Shown piece by piece: positions 20,352 to 31,904 of a DNA stretch of 64,000 bases. Origin of the DNA: Corallium rubrum (Eukaryota; Cnidaria; Anthozoa; Scleralcyonacea; Coralliidae); contig OZ035998.1 in the NCBI GenBank assembly GCA_964035015.1, forward strand, positions 20,853,227 through 20,917,226, in the 5' to 3' direction. The position numbers and the translations under genes are program-made. Position 1 is the first letter of the stretch, and each line of letters opens with the position of its first letter. The notes beneath the pieces were generated by a model that did no database searches, was not told where the DNA came from, and worked only from the letters and a program-made list of their open reading frames with translations.

Positions 20352-20505
20352 TAAGCAATTATTGGATGAGGTTTTTGTGATATCTGGAATAATCAAGGTC
20401 CGAGGTAAGTGTTATCAGCCGAAGCCGAAGGCTGAGGCTGATAACACTTACCGAGACCTTGATTATCCAGATATCACAAAAACCGAATCCAATAATTGTT
20501 TTATT
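20352..20505. repeat. Large near-perfect hairpin
   Basis: CAATTATTGGAT, TTTTTGTGATATCTGG, TAATCAAGGTC and GGTAAGTGTTATCAGC are each followed in reverse order by their complements around a GAAGCCGAAGGC centre. Likely a foldback MITE that landed beside the Crypton-like fragment. Confidence 0.8.
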
Positions 20506-20766
20506 ATATATTGTATTCAATCTCAATGTTTTTTGGCTTCCCATGGAGTAAGACGAGCCACCATTTTTTGTGCTTCCACATAAAAAGATTTCAAAACTTT
20601 TGCAAGTTGTTCTTTTTCGTTCGGCTCCTGGATTTCTTTTTCTCTAAGATTACTCATAGAAGAGTTCTTTTACAACTTTGGTCGATCTTTTTGTGTTTTC
20701 AGAGTCTTTGTCTTCAAGTAATTTTTCGATTTCTTCTACAGTCCAAGACGAAAATCGAGCAGTCAT
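20487..20766 (-). pseudogene. Crypton-like tyrosine-recombinase N-terminal remnant
   Basis: Reading the - strand from the ATG at 20766 gives MTARFSSWTVEEIEKLLEDK, then a segment with NTKRSTKVVKELFYEY, and in a shifted frame LREKEIQEP, LAKVLKSFYVEARK and LNTIYNKTIIG. This resembles the N-terminal SAM-like domain of Crypton/DUF3504-type recombinases as I remember the family (NTKKAT, FYVEARKKNG and RFGINR-type landmarks). One extra base near 20655 shifts the frame and the catalytic C-terminal domain is absent, so it is dead. Confidence 0.55.
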
Positions 20767-20820
20767 GTTGTTTTTGCTTGTGTGGAAAGCTACCGCTCGT
20801 TAGGAAATCTCCCATTGCAG

Positions 20821-20877
20821 GCGCAACCTACAGATTAGTGAATAATCTGCTATTATTCACTAATCTGTAGGTTGCGC
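20821..20877. repeat. Perfect 26-bp inverted repeat with 5-nt loop
   Basis: GCGCAACCTACAGATTAGTG continues to a 26-base arm, followed by CTGCT and the exact complement. It probably marks the joined ends of two inverted elements or a hairpin element. Confidence 0.9.
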
Positions 20878-21059
20878 TGATTCCCATAATTAACTTTATG
20901 CGCTTAGCCAATGAGAAGACAGGAAGTTACTACAATGTATAATAATTTAAAATAGTGGCCATTATGAAGGTGGTTTATGTGGGACAGAGACGTCCTCCAG
21001 GCTACAAGATAATCCTGAAATTTGGACATTTTGACAATTCAGGATAATACTACATTCTA

Positions 21060-21924
21060 AAGGCCTGGCCAACATCGTTCAACATTGTTAAATTCAACCT
21101 TGATTCAACATGTTGCAAGCGTTTGGCCACCCCTGTTGAATGATGTTGAACGAAATTTGAGCATGTTCAAATTTTCGTTCAACACGCGTTCATAGTCAAT
21201 CGAGATATGGTCTAGAAACTCGGCAAACTTCAAAGCTCCTATAATGAGCGGTGATTTTATGTTGAACCGTACCTTACACCGTGCACAACCTTTGTTTTAG
21301 GTTTATTAATATTTAAATAGCACGGTTGAGTGATTGAACTGAAACGTTGCTATTGGACAATTCGTTCATTATACTAAAATACAATGTGTTCAGTGACCGT
21401 GCAGAAAAATGCATAAAGGCGAACAAAAAGATAGACCAAAAACTTTAGCTGAGTTTCCAGACCATATCTCGATTGACTATATATGACGCGTTCAACAATG
21501 TTGAACGATATAAGTAAGTTTTGTGGAAACACCGTAAAATATTTCTTTGCTAAGCTTTCGGCCTGTAAACAAAACATCACAAAAAAAACATCACACTATT
21601 TCTCAGGAGGGACAGCCATTAAATAGCACGTGGCGTGCCCTATTCGGAGAACATTCTTGATTTTGTTTTCTAATTAATAAAATTAACGTGATACGCCATT
21701 GTATTCTTACGTGATTTAATTGATCAGTTGCTTAATTTATAAATGACGTCAGCCAACAGTTTGTTATTATTGCTCTGATGAAGGTCTGAGTCAACAGGCC
21801 GAAAGTTAGCAAAGAAATATTTTACGTGGTGTTTCCACAAAACTTATTTATATTACATTATCGCCATGAAAACGTTCAAAGAATTAATGTTGAACGAAAT
21901 GTTGAAAGCGTTTGGCCAGGCCTT
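21060..21924. mobile_element. ~865-bp element with AAGGCCTGGCCA ends and a nested MITE
   Basis: The left AAGGCCTGGCCAACATCG and the right GCGTTTGGCCAGGCCTT ends are inverted; TTCAACATTGTT/GTTGAACGAT words recur in both arms. A second family (about 21185-21490, with ATCGAGATATGGTCTAGAAAC and its complement) sits inside. Confidence 0.68.
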
Positions 21925-22065
21925 AAGTGAGAAGACATTTTGAAGTACCGTAGCGTTCCGAACCCGTCACCAGTCTCCCACTTCTTTTTAGAAATAGCTA
22001 ATTAACGCATGTTTGATGACACATTCCACTGACTTGAAAATAATCCCGGACGTTAACTTGACATC

Positions 22066-22316
22066 TCAAACTCATTAATAAGATAATCAGTCAATTACAA
22101 TAGTTCATTCAATCACCTGATTGAAGTTGGATACTCCAGTAAAACCCAAGATATTAGATGAAAACCGGTGTTCATCTAATTCTTAAGATCTCAATTATCT
22201 ATGCAAAACAAACAAGTTGCTGTATGAATAAATTGTACACACACTCATGAATAAAGTCTTATGAGGGTTTATTTTAATTGCATTTTTCAATTGAAATCGC
22301 TCGATTGAGTTGCCAT
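22066..22316. repeat. ~250-bp dispersed repeat, copy 1
   Basis: It is nearly identical to 47265-47525: both share ATAATCAG-CAATTACAATAG, GATGAAAACCGGTGTTCATC, AACAAGTTGCTGTATGAATAAA and a TGAGGGTTTATTTTAATTG tail. Confidence 0.8.
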
Positions 22317-22418
22317 TATTGCGTAATTATTGTTGCGTGCAATTTTTGTTACATTGAGAGGCGATTTTTGCTGCGACTTTTCTCCCTTCTGACTGATGCG
22401 ATCGAATATATTGACTTA

Positions 22419-22760
22419 GAACACTGCTGCTGGTTTTCTTTAAAGCTGTTTATCTAAAAACACGACAAATAAAAGCCGAACTCGTGTAAACAAGAAGGCC
22501 AAGTAGCGACACGAAAAAGTTAACAGGTAAGGTAAACAGCATACTCCAACGACGAAGACAACGCTTGAAACTTAAAAATAAAATGAACCAATAGCCATAT
22601 AATAAATTCCTTATTAACCTCGTTTGCTCGGTCTGTACGGGAAAGTATTTGCCCTCGGTTTTATCGCACAAATCTCGCTCCTTCGTCGCTCGGTCTGTAC
22701 GAAAACCTCAGGCAAATACTTTCCCGTACAGACCTCGCACTCGGTTAATAAGTCCTTAAT
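22419..22760. mobile_element. TTATTATATGGCT-family element, truncated inverted copy
   Basis: It shares TTTAAAGCTGTTTATCTAAA, ACACGACAAATAAAAGCCG and the closing hairpin with GTACAGACCTCGCACTCGG. It lacks the outer half of the body seen at 25737. Confidence 0.68.
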
Positions 22761-23289
22761 ACTTTAAAGATTTTTTTTGCAGTCTAAAGTAATTTATTTT
22801 TTTGCGGTCCGGTATCCATCTGATTCGCGCGCTCTGATTACTACGATGCTACAAGTCTACCTTTTAGTCAAATATTTTCCACATGCCAACCTCATCGTGT
22901 CATGTCTTTGAAAAAAGTTACAAATGGCTTATTACAAGCATTTTGGTCTTCAAACTCGAACGACCCTTTCAATTTCCATGCAGTCAGCCAGTATTGAAAG
23001 TGATTTTCCAAGCGAACCGCCAAAAACGAGCAAGCGACGAAGAACGACGAAGAATCTTTATCAACTAAACTTTAAAAACACTTGGACTGCATTCTGACTT
23101 CCCTTCGTAACTAGATCTTCAAGTTTTGACTTTTTTTTTTATCACAAGAGGTTCCAAGCTTCCCTGTCAGACTGCATGTCGGCAGTTGTTTTACTGTCGA
23201 ACGATAAACTTTGGACGTTTGAATATCACGTGAATGTCACCTCGATTACGCAATTCAAATATGTTAATTTACCTAATTATGTAAATTAT

Positions 23290-23462
23290 AAATCGTACGA
23301 TTAATAAAAAAAATAAATATGCTATTTACCGTTTTGGTTGGTCCGTATAGAGAAATATTTCCCTCGGTCTTAAAAACGACCCTCGGCCTGCGGCCTCGGG
23401 CAGTTTTTGAGACCTCGGGAAATATTTCTATATACGGACCTCCCAGCCGGTAAATTATATAT
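23290..23462. repeat. Hairpin repeat ending in ATTTACCG / CGGTAAAT
   Basis: GGTCCGTATAGAGAAATATTT pairs with AAATATTTCTATATACGGACC around a GGCCTGCGGCC centre. Confidence 0.8.
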
Positions 23463-23499
23463 ATAACCTTGCCACCTTCGTCTGTCATCTTTTAATCTT

Positions 23500-24905
23500 A
23501 TCCTCTTGTGTGAGTTAAAGGTACCCCTTGAAATTAACAACCCCCTTCGCTGAAGTTATTATAACTCTTACATAAATGAGTTAAAATAACTCCTGTAAAG
23601 TAGTGAATCTAATCCTCTTGGGTGAGTTAAAGGTACTCCTTGAAATTAACAAACCCCTCCGCTGAAGTTATTATAACTCTTATACTAGAAATACATAAAT
23701 GCAACAACCCCTCGCCTGCTTTTATATGCTTTTTTAAATACACCCCACCCACCTCACCTTCCAATTAAAATAAGCACTCCTGATATATAGCAAAAACAAA
23801 TTATAATCCTCAGGATAATTACAGAATTTATGATTAGGATGACTAAAAGAAAGTTGAACATACCAGAGGAAAACTTACAGATTTCATATTATTAAAAGTT
23901 AACAGCTCAAAAACTACATTTATAATAGGAGATAAAAACAACGGACAACCTTTCAGTCTGTATAATACAGGACAAAAGAAAATGGACAAAGCCTATGAGT
24001 ATTTATGATAACTGATAAGTGTTTGCAATTAAGTCAATGAAAAACATCACGTAAACAGTAGCAAAGGGAAAGCACAAAAACGTGAAGCTGTATACTGCTT
24101 AATGGGCAAAAACTTGAAAACAACATATTAAAGGGACAAGGTGTAAAACTTTATATGATAGTTGCTAGATTAAGTTTACAGTAACTGACGAGTGTCTAAA
24201 AGGGTTCTATTTAAACGTCTTGGCGTTTACAGAATGTATTAATGAATAAATGCTGATTACAATCAGCAAAATAAATAAATACAAATGTCCTACCGTCAAC
24301 TTTAAAATGATATTGAGTCCACTGAGTGACCCTACAATTCAGATCGAGTTTTTGTTTACCTGCTTTACCATACGGCGTTTGGTTTCTTCAGGTTTTCTGG
24401 TTTCTCTTCAAGATATATTAAACTGGCTGTTTGTGTCCTGTTTTTATTCGTTGTTCTGCTTCTTTCCGTTTAAAACGAAACCATTTGAAACCATTTTGTT
24501 TCGCAAAATATGGAAATTATATAAAGTTGCTTCAAAGCTAGTCACCAGTGCCCAATTATTTTTACCGCGTGACACCCTACGACGTATATATATATACAAA
24601 CTATTTCCAGATTTTGTCTCCGATCCCTTGCTTTTTATACACGCGTGTAAAGTGGACTTCACGCATGTCGAGATTAGCACCCTCACCGGGCTCCGGGCCT
24701 TCGGCCCTACGCCCGGCTCGGGGATAAATGAGTGAACATAACTCCTGTAAAGTAGTCAATCTAATCCTCTTCGGTGAGTTAAAGCTACTCCTTGAAATTA
24801 ACAAACCCCTCCCCTGGAGTTATTATAACCCAGTAAAACCCTGAAGGAGTTAATCTAACCCCCCTCGCCCGAGTTAAAACTACTCCTTGGAAATAACAGT
24901 GTAAG
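23500..24905. repeat. GTGAGTTAAAGGTACTCCTTG repeat cluster
   Basis: Four related blocks (about 23505-23575, 23605-23690, 24730-24830, 24845-24905) repeat GAGTTAAAG-TACTCCTTG-AATTAACAA and AGTTATTATAAC. About 1 kb of other sequence separates the middle pair. An inverted copy of the ATAAATGCAACAACCCCTC segment (23697) lies near 25290. Confidence 0.65.
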
Positions 24906-25736
24906 CTTGAGTTACTTATTTCGTTATTTGTTATCCAGTGATAGTGAAAAAGTTTCTCCAGTTTACTCTTGTTGGACACACCCAATTATTCGGAACATGC
25001 GGAAATACGGGATCTGGACCTCACCAATTTTCTTTAAAACCAATTTTGTAATTCTTTTAAATCCGATAAGGAACTGTTTGGCGAGAAGTGGGCATATCCC
25101 AAATATCTTACATTCTAAATAGCTTATACGATAAAAAAATATATGCGCATTTAAATCACGAATGAGTCTCACTCAAGCGTGGGTGAACTTCGTATCCACT
25201 TCGGTCTTATTTTCGCTAGATTTAAATCAAGGCTAATTTTGCGAAACCTAACTGGGTTTGTTTCAAAAAAGCATTTAATAAAAGCGGGGAGGGGTTGTTG
25301 CATTCATGTATTTCTAGTAACGAGGTAACTTGAAGTATGACAAGAATGAGAAGAAGTCTGAGGTTTGTTGTTATGTGCGTGTCCAGCTTCGGTATATTTC
25401 GTACAACGGCAGCAGAGGATGACAAGCCCCGTTCCGATGCGCTCGAGGTTTCGATTTCGCTAACGGAAGCGGTAATATCAAACGTCGTTCCGAGATAATC
25501 TCAGGAGCTTGAGGACAGGTGCAGCGCAGAATTTGACCTGGGAAATATAAGTGATTTTTGTGGAATTTTGTGGTTGTACCTGAGTACAACTTGTTTCGGC
25601 CAGGACGCTTTTTTTTGTTTCATTGCACTTGTGCTATATAAAGTTAGGGTTTTCATAAGGGTTAGCTGACTCAGAAAATCACGTTTTGTGTTAAACCCGC
25701 TAGCAGCAGATAAGTTGCATGAGCATTAATAAACTT

Positions 25737-26375
25737 TATTATATGGCTGGGTTTGATTTCCGGTCCGTACGCAAAATGACGCACGCTGATTGGTTCCTGA
25801 GAGGTCGGGATTTTACGATATTGACCGACCGGTCAATACGCTTTTTTCGGTCATAAATCCATGTCCTATTTTCGCGAAATTTTGGCCTTAGGTTAGGGTG
25901 TGTGTTGGGGTCAGGCTTTCATGAAGTACCTGGGTTATTTTGGACATGGAATTATTACCCTTTTTTCTCGGCCCTGTAAATTTTGGCGGGAACATTTCTG
26001 AGTTGATTTGAATACAAATAAAAGAGAAATAGGTATCTTTATAATATTCTGAACAATAAAATGTGTTGGAACATCACTGCTGGTTTTCTTTAAAGCTGTT
26101 TATCTAAAAACACGACAAATAAAAGCCGAACTAGTGTAAATAAGAAGGCCAAGAAGCGACACGAAACAGTCAACAGGTAAGGTAAACAGCATACTCCAAA
26201 GACGAAAACAACGCTCGAAGCTTAAAAATAAAATGAACCAATAGCCATATAATAAATTCCTTATTAACCTCGTTTGCTCGGTCTGTACTGGAAAGTTTTG
26301 CTCTCGGTTTTATCGCACAAACCTCGCTCCTTCGTCGCTCGGCCTGTACGAAAACCTCAGGCAAATACTAACTAC
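25737..26375. mobile_element. TTATTATATGGCT-family element, copy 2, with internal insertion
   Basis: The body matches 12770-13157 in reverse orientation. About 125 extra bases (near 25853-25967) interrupt it; part of this insert (AAATTTTGGCCTTAGGTTAG and on) also occurs at 40219-40290, showing a second mobile family. Confidence 0.7.
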
Positions 26376-26624
26376 TTATAGGCGAGTTTCAGGGTGTTGC
26401 GCGCGCATCATTTTTCAAAAAAACTGGCAAGCTCCACTCAAAGTAAACAAACTGTTTAAAATAAACAAAGTGTAGATACAGTTTCTGGATATAAAACATT
26501 GTTATTCTGCTGTTGTTGGCTCGCTAGCAAGTCTGTTTGCCATTCCTTACTTTGTGGGGAGCCCGCCAATTTCTTTCCAAAGCGATGCGCACGCAACACC
26601 CTGAAACTCGTCTATAGACCGAGC

Positions 26625-26775
26625 GTGAGGTCTGTACTAGTGAAATATCGGACCGATGTTTTTTTAGTACGGACCGAGACGAGCGCAGCGAGTTGAGGTC
26701 TGTGCAAAAAACAGAGGTCCGATATTTCACTAGTACAGACCGAACAAGCGAGGTCAATAAGTAGTTTATTATATG
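26625..26775. repeat. Hairpin fragment of the same family
   Basis: It contains paired GTACTAGTGAAATATCGGAC and GTCCGATATTTCACTAGTAC words and ends in AGTAGTTTATTATATGGC. Confidence 0.65.
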
Positions 26776-27190
26776 GCCATAAATGTTGTGAACGTTCTGT
26801 GAAAACTCGATCTATCTTTCTTGCGAACTAAACGAAAATGGCAGACATTTTCCCATTTTTAAAGTACTTTCCACTGAGTTAGAATCCTGAACTTTCTACC
26901 CCAAATAGTATTTTTCAATTGCTTTTGTTTGACATATTGCTCAAGATCGTACGTTAAGTTGTTGACTAAAAAATCATCTGAAATTCTAATACTTGTGAGA
27001 AGTAAATGTTATATTATTACGGACAATGTTACGAACGTTTTGGACATTTTAAAAACTCTCACAAAACGTGGAAACTCGAACTATACATCAAATGAAAGCT
27101 TAAAAAATTTCTAACAACATACCTGCACGATATATTTCAACAATGAGTAGTTCTGAAATTATAATCCATCTTGTTGCCGATATACTGACA
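26776..27190. repeat. Fragment of the foldback family best seen at 50869-51810
   Basis: It shares GAACGTTTTGGACATTTTAAA, CATCAAATGAAAGCTTA and TCTAACAACATAC words with the 51-kb element. Confidence 0.6.
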
Positions 27191-27544
27191 TGACTGCTAT
27201 TTTGTTTATAAAATTAACTTACGATCCCGAACGGCAGCTTCCGCTCTGAGCGGGCGGATACGGGAAATATCCGACCGCTTATGAACCAATCAAATTACAA
27301 GATTTCCGTATTCGGACCTCTCAGCGCTGCTGCCATATAATAATTTCCCGTACAGACCTCGCACTCGGTTACTAAGTCTTTAATATAAGCGTCGAATCCG
27401 CTAGAATAAGTTAGGCCCTGTTTACATGAAGCGGTTGAGTGTTCAAGTCAAATCTGGCATGTTGTTTCTCCTTGTGTTTAAACAAAACGAATGGCTGAAG
27501 CCGATCCACGCAGTGGAGTGGATTGACTTGAGATTCAAGCAAGG

Positions 27545-27745
27545 ATCGGAGTGACTGTCTCCAAGTAACGAGCTTATATAAGAAGGATAATCATGTGACC
27601 AACATGATTATCCTTCTTATATAAGCTCGTTGTTTGTTTGCTAGACTCTTACGTTCTCTTTTTCGGCAGTATATCTAACCTTACTACTATATTTCAATTG
27701 TTGTTTCAACACTGCCTACGCAGCACGCTACATTTGATTCATGTA
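27545..27745. repeat. Hairpin plus Penelope-terminus-like segment
   Basis: ACGAGCTTATATAAGAAGGA and its complement form a hairpin (27569-27632), followed by CGGCAGTATATCTAACCTTA and CTGCCTACGCAGCACGCTAC, both also present at 63050-63120. Confidence 0.65.
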
Positions 27746-28329
27746 AACATGGTTTGACTTGAAAATGACTTAATACGCTAAATGGCAGACACTGAGGGAA
27801 GATCGGATTCTCCATGTAAACATGTGCCCGGTTGACTTCACTCGCGTTTTTCGATCCGATTGGACTGTGAATCCGCTTCATGTAAAAATCGCTGGTAGCG
27901 TATTTCAGGGTATCCACGTATAGGATTAGGCGGTAAACCGAGCTAATTAGGAGATAAACCAAGCCAATTAGGCCTATCATTCGTATAATCGTGTCTGGTT
28001 GTTACCTCGCTTAACGATTGACATTGACTTGGTTTATTGGAACAAGATAACGAAATTATATTTTCCATGAACTGACAGAGGGCGCCCCCTGCTTCCCACG
28101 CCCCTAGTAATAATTCACAGTGAACATTTTAGCGTTCGAAAAGCGTGTAACGGTTTAACCCACTGCTGCCAAGGATGTCTGAGAGTTCTCCTTTGGCGAG
28201 CAAAATCGCCTGGCGTTAGACAGTTAGAGTGTTTATTAGTTAGAGTGAAAACGTAAAACAATTACTGAAAGACCGTTTTTGGCCGGCTCAGGAAGGAAGG
28301 AATGAGTTAAGATCTTCGGTAAGGTTTCC

Positions 28330-28860
28330 AGGCTCATTTCTGTAAAGCGCTCTCAATTCGTCAGAATTTATGCTACAAGAATACAATAGATATCGTTAGA
28401 AAGCTATGAATTGTAGAATACAACGGTGTCTTTGATTTCGCGATAAACACAAACCGTTAAAAACCGTTAATAGTTTTTAAATTAAAACCAGACGGCTTCA
28501 CTTGGGGCGACTCGAGTAAAAAGCGTTTTATTTTGTTCAAGATCTTTTTGTGTACTATGATTCCGAGATAAATTTCCAGCAAAACGGTGTCAGCGTTTTT
28601 TGATATGTCGAGTTTTGCCGATTTAATTGACGACCAAAGTTAAAAATGCTGTTTTTCGACCAACATTCGGACAAAATAGGTCATAAATTCGAAACCAGGC
28701 AATAAATAAAAAAACGCTGACACCGTTTTGCTGGACATTTATCTCGGAATCGAACAGCGAAAAATTTTTTTGAATAAAATGAAACGCTTTGTTCTTAAGT
28801 CGCCCCAAGCGAAGCCCTCTGGTTTTAATTAAAAAATTCACAACTATTAACGGTTTGTAC
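28330..28860. mobile_element. Foldback DNA element
   Basis: AACCAGACGGCTTCACTTGG and GAAGCCCTCTGGTTTTAATT, with GAAACGCTTTGTTCTTAAGT and complements, form inverted arms around a centre near 28640; AACCGTTAATAGTTTTTAAA and its approximate complement bound it (28457-28857). Confidence 0.65.
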
Positions 28861-29487
28861 TTACTTACTTACATAAATGACCCTGAAACCTTGGTGACGA
28901 CTTACTATACACCTTATTAAGCTCTGACTTACTATACACCTTATTACTGACCTTATTAAGCGATTATTTATTCGGTGTCACTTTAATAGCTAAAACCTAC
29001 TACTTGCTATGTATTTTAATCTGATAGTAAGAGAAATAGCAACCATTCTATTTTAATCTTCAATTAATTTTTTTCTCCAAAAACAAAGGTTTCGGCAATA
29101 ATTATTGCGTTATTGATGTGATAATGCTTTAGTCGGTTAACCAGTGAAATTTTTCTCTTCCGAAATAGTCTTTGCAATGCTTGCAAGCATTTTCCCATCC
29201 CTTGTCAAGTCCGCAAGTTGCAAATATGGAATTCATGCCGACTATATTTCCGGCTTTCATTTCTTCCCAGGAAGATATCGGTATTCTAGGCACGGAATAG
29301 ATTCAAGTACTGCCTCCGTTTTATTCTATAAGGGGAGTGCGCCAAAGCGTAAACAAAAATTTTTTTCGATAGACTGTTTCAGCGGGCTTGAAAAGGAAGA
29401 ATTACCCGTCGCACGCCTGCAACAGCAAATTAACACTATTTAGACGGTTCTGCAAGTTTTTGAACTTGATGCACTATAGTACGTAGA

Positions 29488-29814
29488 TTTGACCATAGTT
29501 AATAGAAAATAGACATGGTTTGGAAACCCGGAAAACGTCAAAGCGGTTAACAATCAAGCTACGATTCATGTTGAAAGGTACGTGAAAGTGCCAAATCCTT
29601 TGTTTTAGGTTTATTAATATCTAAACAGTACGGTTGAGTGATTGAACCCAAACGTTGCTATTGGATGATTGCTTCATTATACAGAAAACACAATATGTTC
29701 CGTAACCGTGAAAGTGCAAAAATCTCCATAAACCTGAACAAAAACATAAAACAATGACTTTTGTGAGCTTCCAAACCATGTCTATTTTCTATTAACTATG
29801 ATTTGACTAAAAAA
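29488..29814. mobile_element. ~327-bp MITE, fullest copy of the 'GTTGCTATTGGATGA' family
   Basis: CATAGTTAATAGAAAATAGA on the left and TCTATTTTCTATTAACTATG on the right are perfect inverted ends of 20 bases or more; a GACATGGTTTGGAA/TTCCAAACCATGTC block continues the arms. Confidence 0.85.
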
Positions 29815-30107
29815 CAAATAGAACAAGACATATTCCAAAAAATAATGGCATCCCGAAAACTCGAGATAGGAGTTAAAACAAGTAAAACTAGTGTGCCTGA
29901 AATTGTAATATTTCGACTCTATTTCAAAGTCGTCTACTGTGAAATTGTAACCGCGATTTCGTCTTTCGACTCTTTTCTGAGATTTTACGGTTGGCCAAGA
30001 GCACAATTTTTCCGACAAACAACAAACTTTTTCCGACATACGTATATATAGAAAAACATCTTCATAAAATATGACGGGTAAAAATGCATATAAAAATACA
30101 TATTCTT

Positions 30108-30211
30108 TTATGTGCATCTTAATAAGCCTTTCTGGCCTCATTTGTGTGTCTGCAATTCAAAAGAATTTTTGCTTCATAACGAGGCCAGAAAGGCTCATTT
30201 AGATGCACATA
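30108..30211. repeat. Short foldback repeat, copy 2
   Basis: CTTTTATGTGCATCTTAATA and the inverted TAGATGCACATAAAAG flank a CCTTTCTGGCCTC/GAGGCCAGAAAGG pair. Confidence 0.8.
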
Positions 30212-30914
30212 AAAGAATATTTAAAGTGAAGGCCTTTATGAAAGTGGTCTATACAAGGCATACATCATGTAGGAGGACATGTCGTCATTGTCGTGGACTC
30301 ATGGGGATATGTTTTATAAGTTTATGTTCCAAAATTACTATGTATATTCATATTTCAGATTGAGATTGTATACAATACGTCTATGTAATCGTGATTCTTA
30401 CTGTTTTAAAATCGGGGTTTCAAATTTACAAGATATTAGCGTATCATGATGTCGAATCTTATTGCAAAGGAGAGGCCATAGCTACGGCCTGTATCAATAA
30501 GCATTGTTATACAATATAATTTATGCACGTTTTACACACGAGTGACTGTTGTGATTTGTATAAACAGCTGCTCGTGTATCGCTGTATAATCCTGTATTGG
30601 TTGGGACAGGAAAGGGGGGTGACTAGTCACCCCCCTGTATCCGCCCCTGCTGCACCAACAAACAAACAAACAATTAAACTAACAAACGACAGAACTTACA
30701 TGTAGAATATGTATAAAGCGCTGCTATAGGCACTACGACAAGTTGCACTGTTTTCCGATGAATTATGGTTGTATTAGTCAAAATAATATTTGACTGCAAA
30801 ATTTCAGTAAAAAGAACAAGTTAGTAGTTTAAGAAGTTGCAGCTTGATGTCCGTAATAATTGTCAGCCGTTTGCTGTACAAGCAGTGTTAGTTGGTAATA
30901 CTCAGAAAAACTCT

Positions 30915-30989
30915 GAGTTCTAAGCGGACTCGAACCCACAACCCTCCGAATGCCAGCCAGACGCCCCAACCACCGAGCCACCAGAACCC
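30915..30989 (-). pseudogene. tRNA-Ala(GGC)-like sequence, left arm
   Basis: On the - strand, GGGTTCT pairs with AGAACTC as acceptor stem, box A reads TGGCTCGGTGG and box B is the perfect GGTTCGAGTCC. The anticodon arm TCTGG-CTGGCAT-TCGGA gives anticodon GGC. One base is missing from the T stem compared with the other arm, so it is probably not a working tRNA but a tRNA-derived repeat. Confidence 0.55.
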
Positions 30990-31515
30990 AGATAGCGGAG
31001 CAAAGTTAATTAAGGTATTTATATCTTAGACTGCGCCCAGTCCTCCAGGAACGAGTCTTAACCGTTCGGTTACAAGTACTTGTTGGTCTACAAGTCGCGT
31101 TGTAACAGTAAGTTTCCAGTTAAACATATAGTTAGTTAGTTTAAGAAGTTGCAGCTTGATGTCCGTAATAAACTGGAAACTTACTGTTACAACGCGACTT
31201 GTAGACCAACAACTACTTGTAACCGAGCGGTTAACCCTTTATAGCCCATTGGCCACCTTTAGTATTTTACTCTGGCTAACGCCAGACGATTATACTTGTC
31301 AACTGGAAACTTCCTGGGCTATAAAGGGTTAAGAAACTATCTCGCTCAACCCTTTATAGCCCATTGGCCACCTTTAGTATTTTACTCTGGCTAACGCCAG
31401 ACGATTTTACTTGTCAACTGGAAACCTCCTGGGCTATAAAGGGTTAAGACTCGTTCCTGGAGGACTGGGCGCAGTCTAAGGTATAAATACCTTAATTAAC
31501 CTTGCTCCGCTCTCT

Positions 31516-31591
31516 GGGTTCTGGTGGCTTGGTGGTTGGGGCGTCTGGCTGGCATTCGGAGGGTTGTGGGTTCGAGTCCCGCTTAGAACTC
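31516..31591 (+). pseudogene. tRNA-Ala(GGC)-like sequence, right arm
   Basis: 76 bases with acceptor GGGTTCT/AGAACTC, box A TGGCTTGGTGG, anticodon loop CTGGCAT (anticodon GGC), T stem GTGGG/CCCGC and box B GGTTCGAGTCC. The D stem is weak and two extra bases sit before the acceptor 3' strand. The promoter boxes could still recruit RNA polymerase III (family knowledge), but function is uncertain. Confidence 0.55.
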
Positions 31592-31904
31592 AGAGTTTTT
31601 CTGAGTATTATACAAACTAACACAGCTTGTACAGCAAACGGCTGACAATTAAAAAGAACAAGCATAAGTAAAACATCCGCATCATTGTTTTCTTTTGCGT
31701 CTTTTGCTTACCATGTCCAAAATTGGAACAAAACCACGTTTCTACATTTCCGACATTTTCCAACATTAGGGGGGCATGCCCCCCTGCCCCACCCCCCCGG
31801 CCACGACGCCCCTGCTTTATTTCAAAGTCATCTTCAGAAGATGATTTTGAAATAGAGGAAATATTACAATTTTACAGTAGTATTTATTTAGTAGGTATTT
31901 AACC

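Larger units (their letters stand above)
30822..31650. mobile_element. 829-bp foldback element whose arms carry tRNA-like sequences
   Basis: The arms ATTGTCAGCCGTTTGCTGTA and TACAGCAAACGGCTGACAAT continue inward for roughly 200 bases, including the tRNA-like block and GACTGCGCCCAGTCCTCCAG. AAAAAGAACAAG occurs at 30810-30821 and 31651-31662, a candidate 12-bp target duplication. The interior has a tandem duplication (about 31233-31345 and 31340-31447) of a unit containing TTTACTCTGGCTAACGCCAG. No protein-coding content. Confidence 0.8.

Noticed and set aside
24250..24735. 161-codon plus-strand frame
   Set aside because: Low-complexity hydrophobic content, runs into a repeat block, lacks an upstream exon and shows no known domain.
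29144..29443. 99-codon plus-strand frame starting with a hydrophobic stretch
   Set aside because: There is no ATG at the start of the frame, no recognisable domain, and no convincing splice partners; kept as unassigned.
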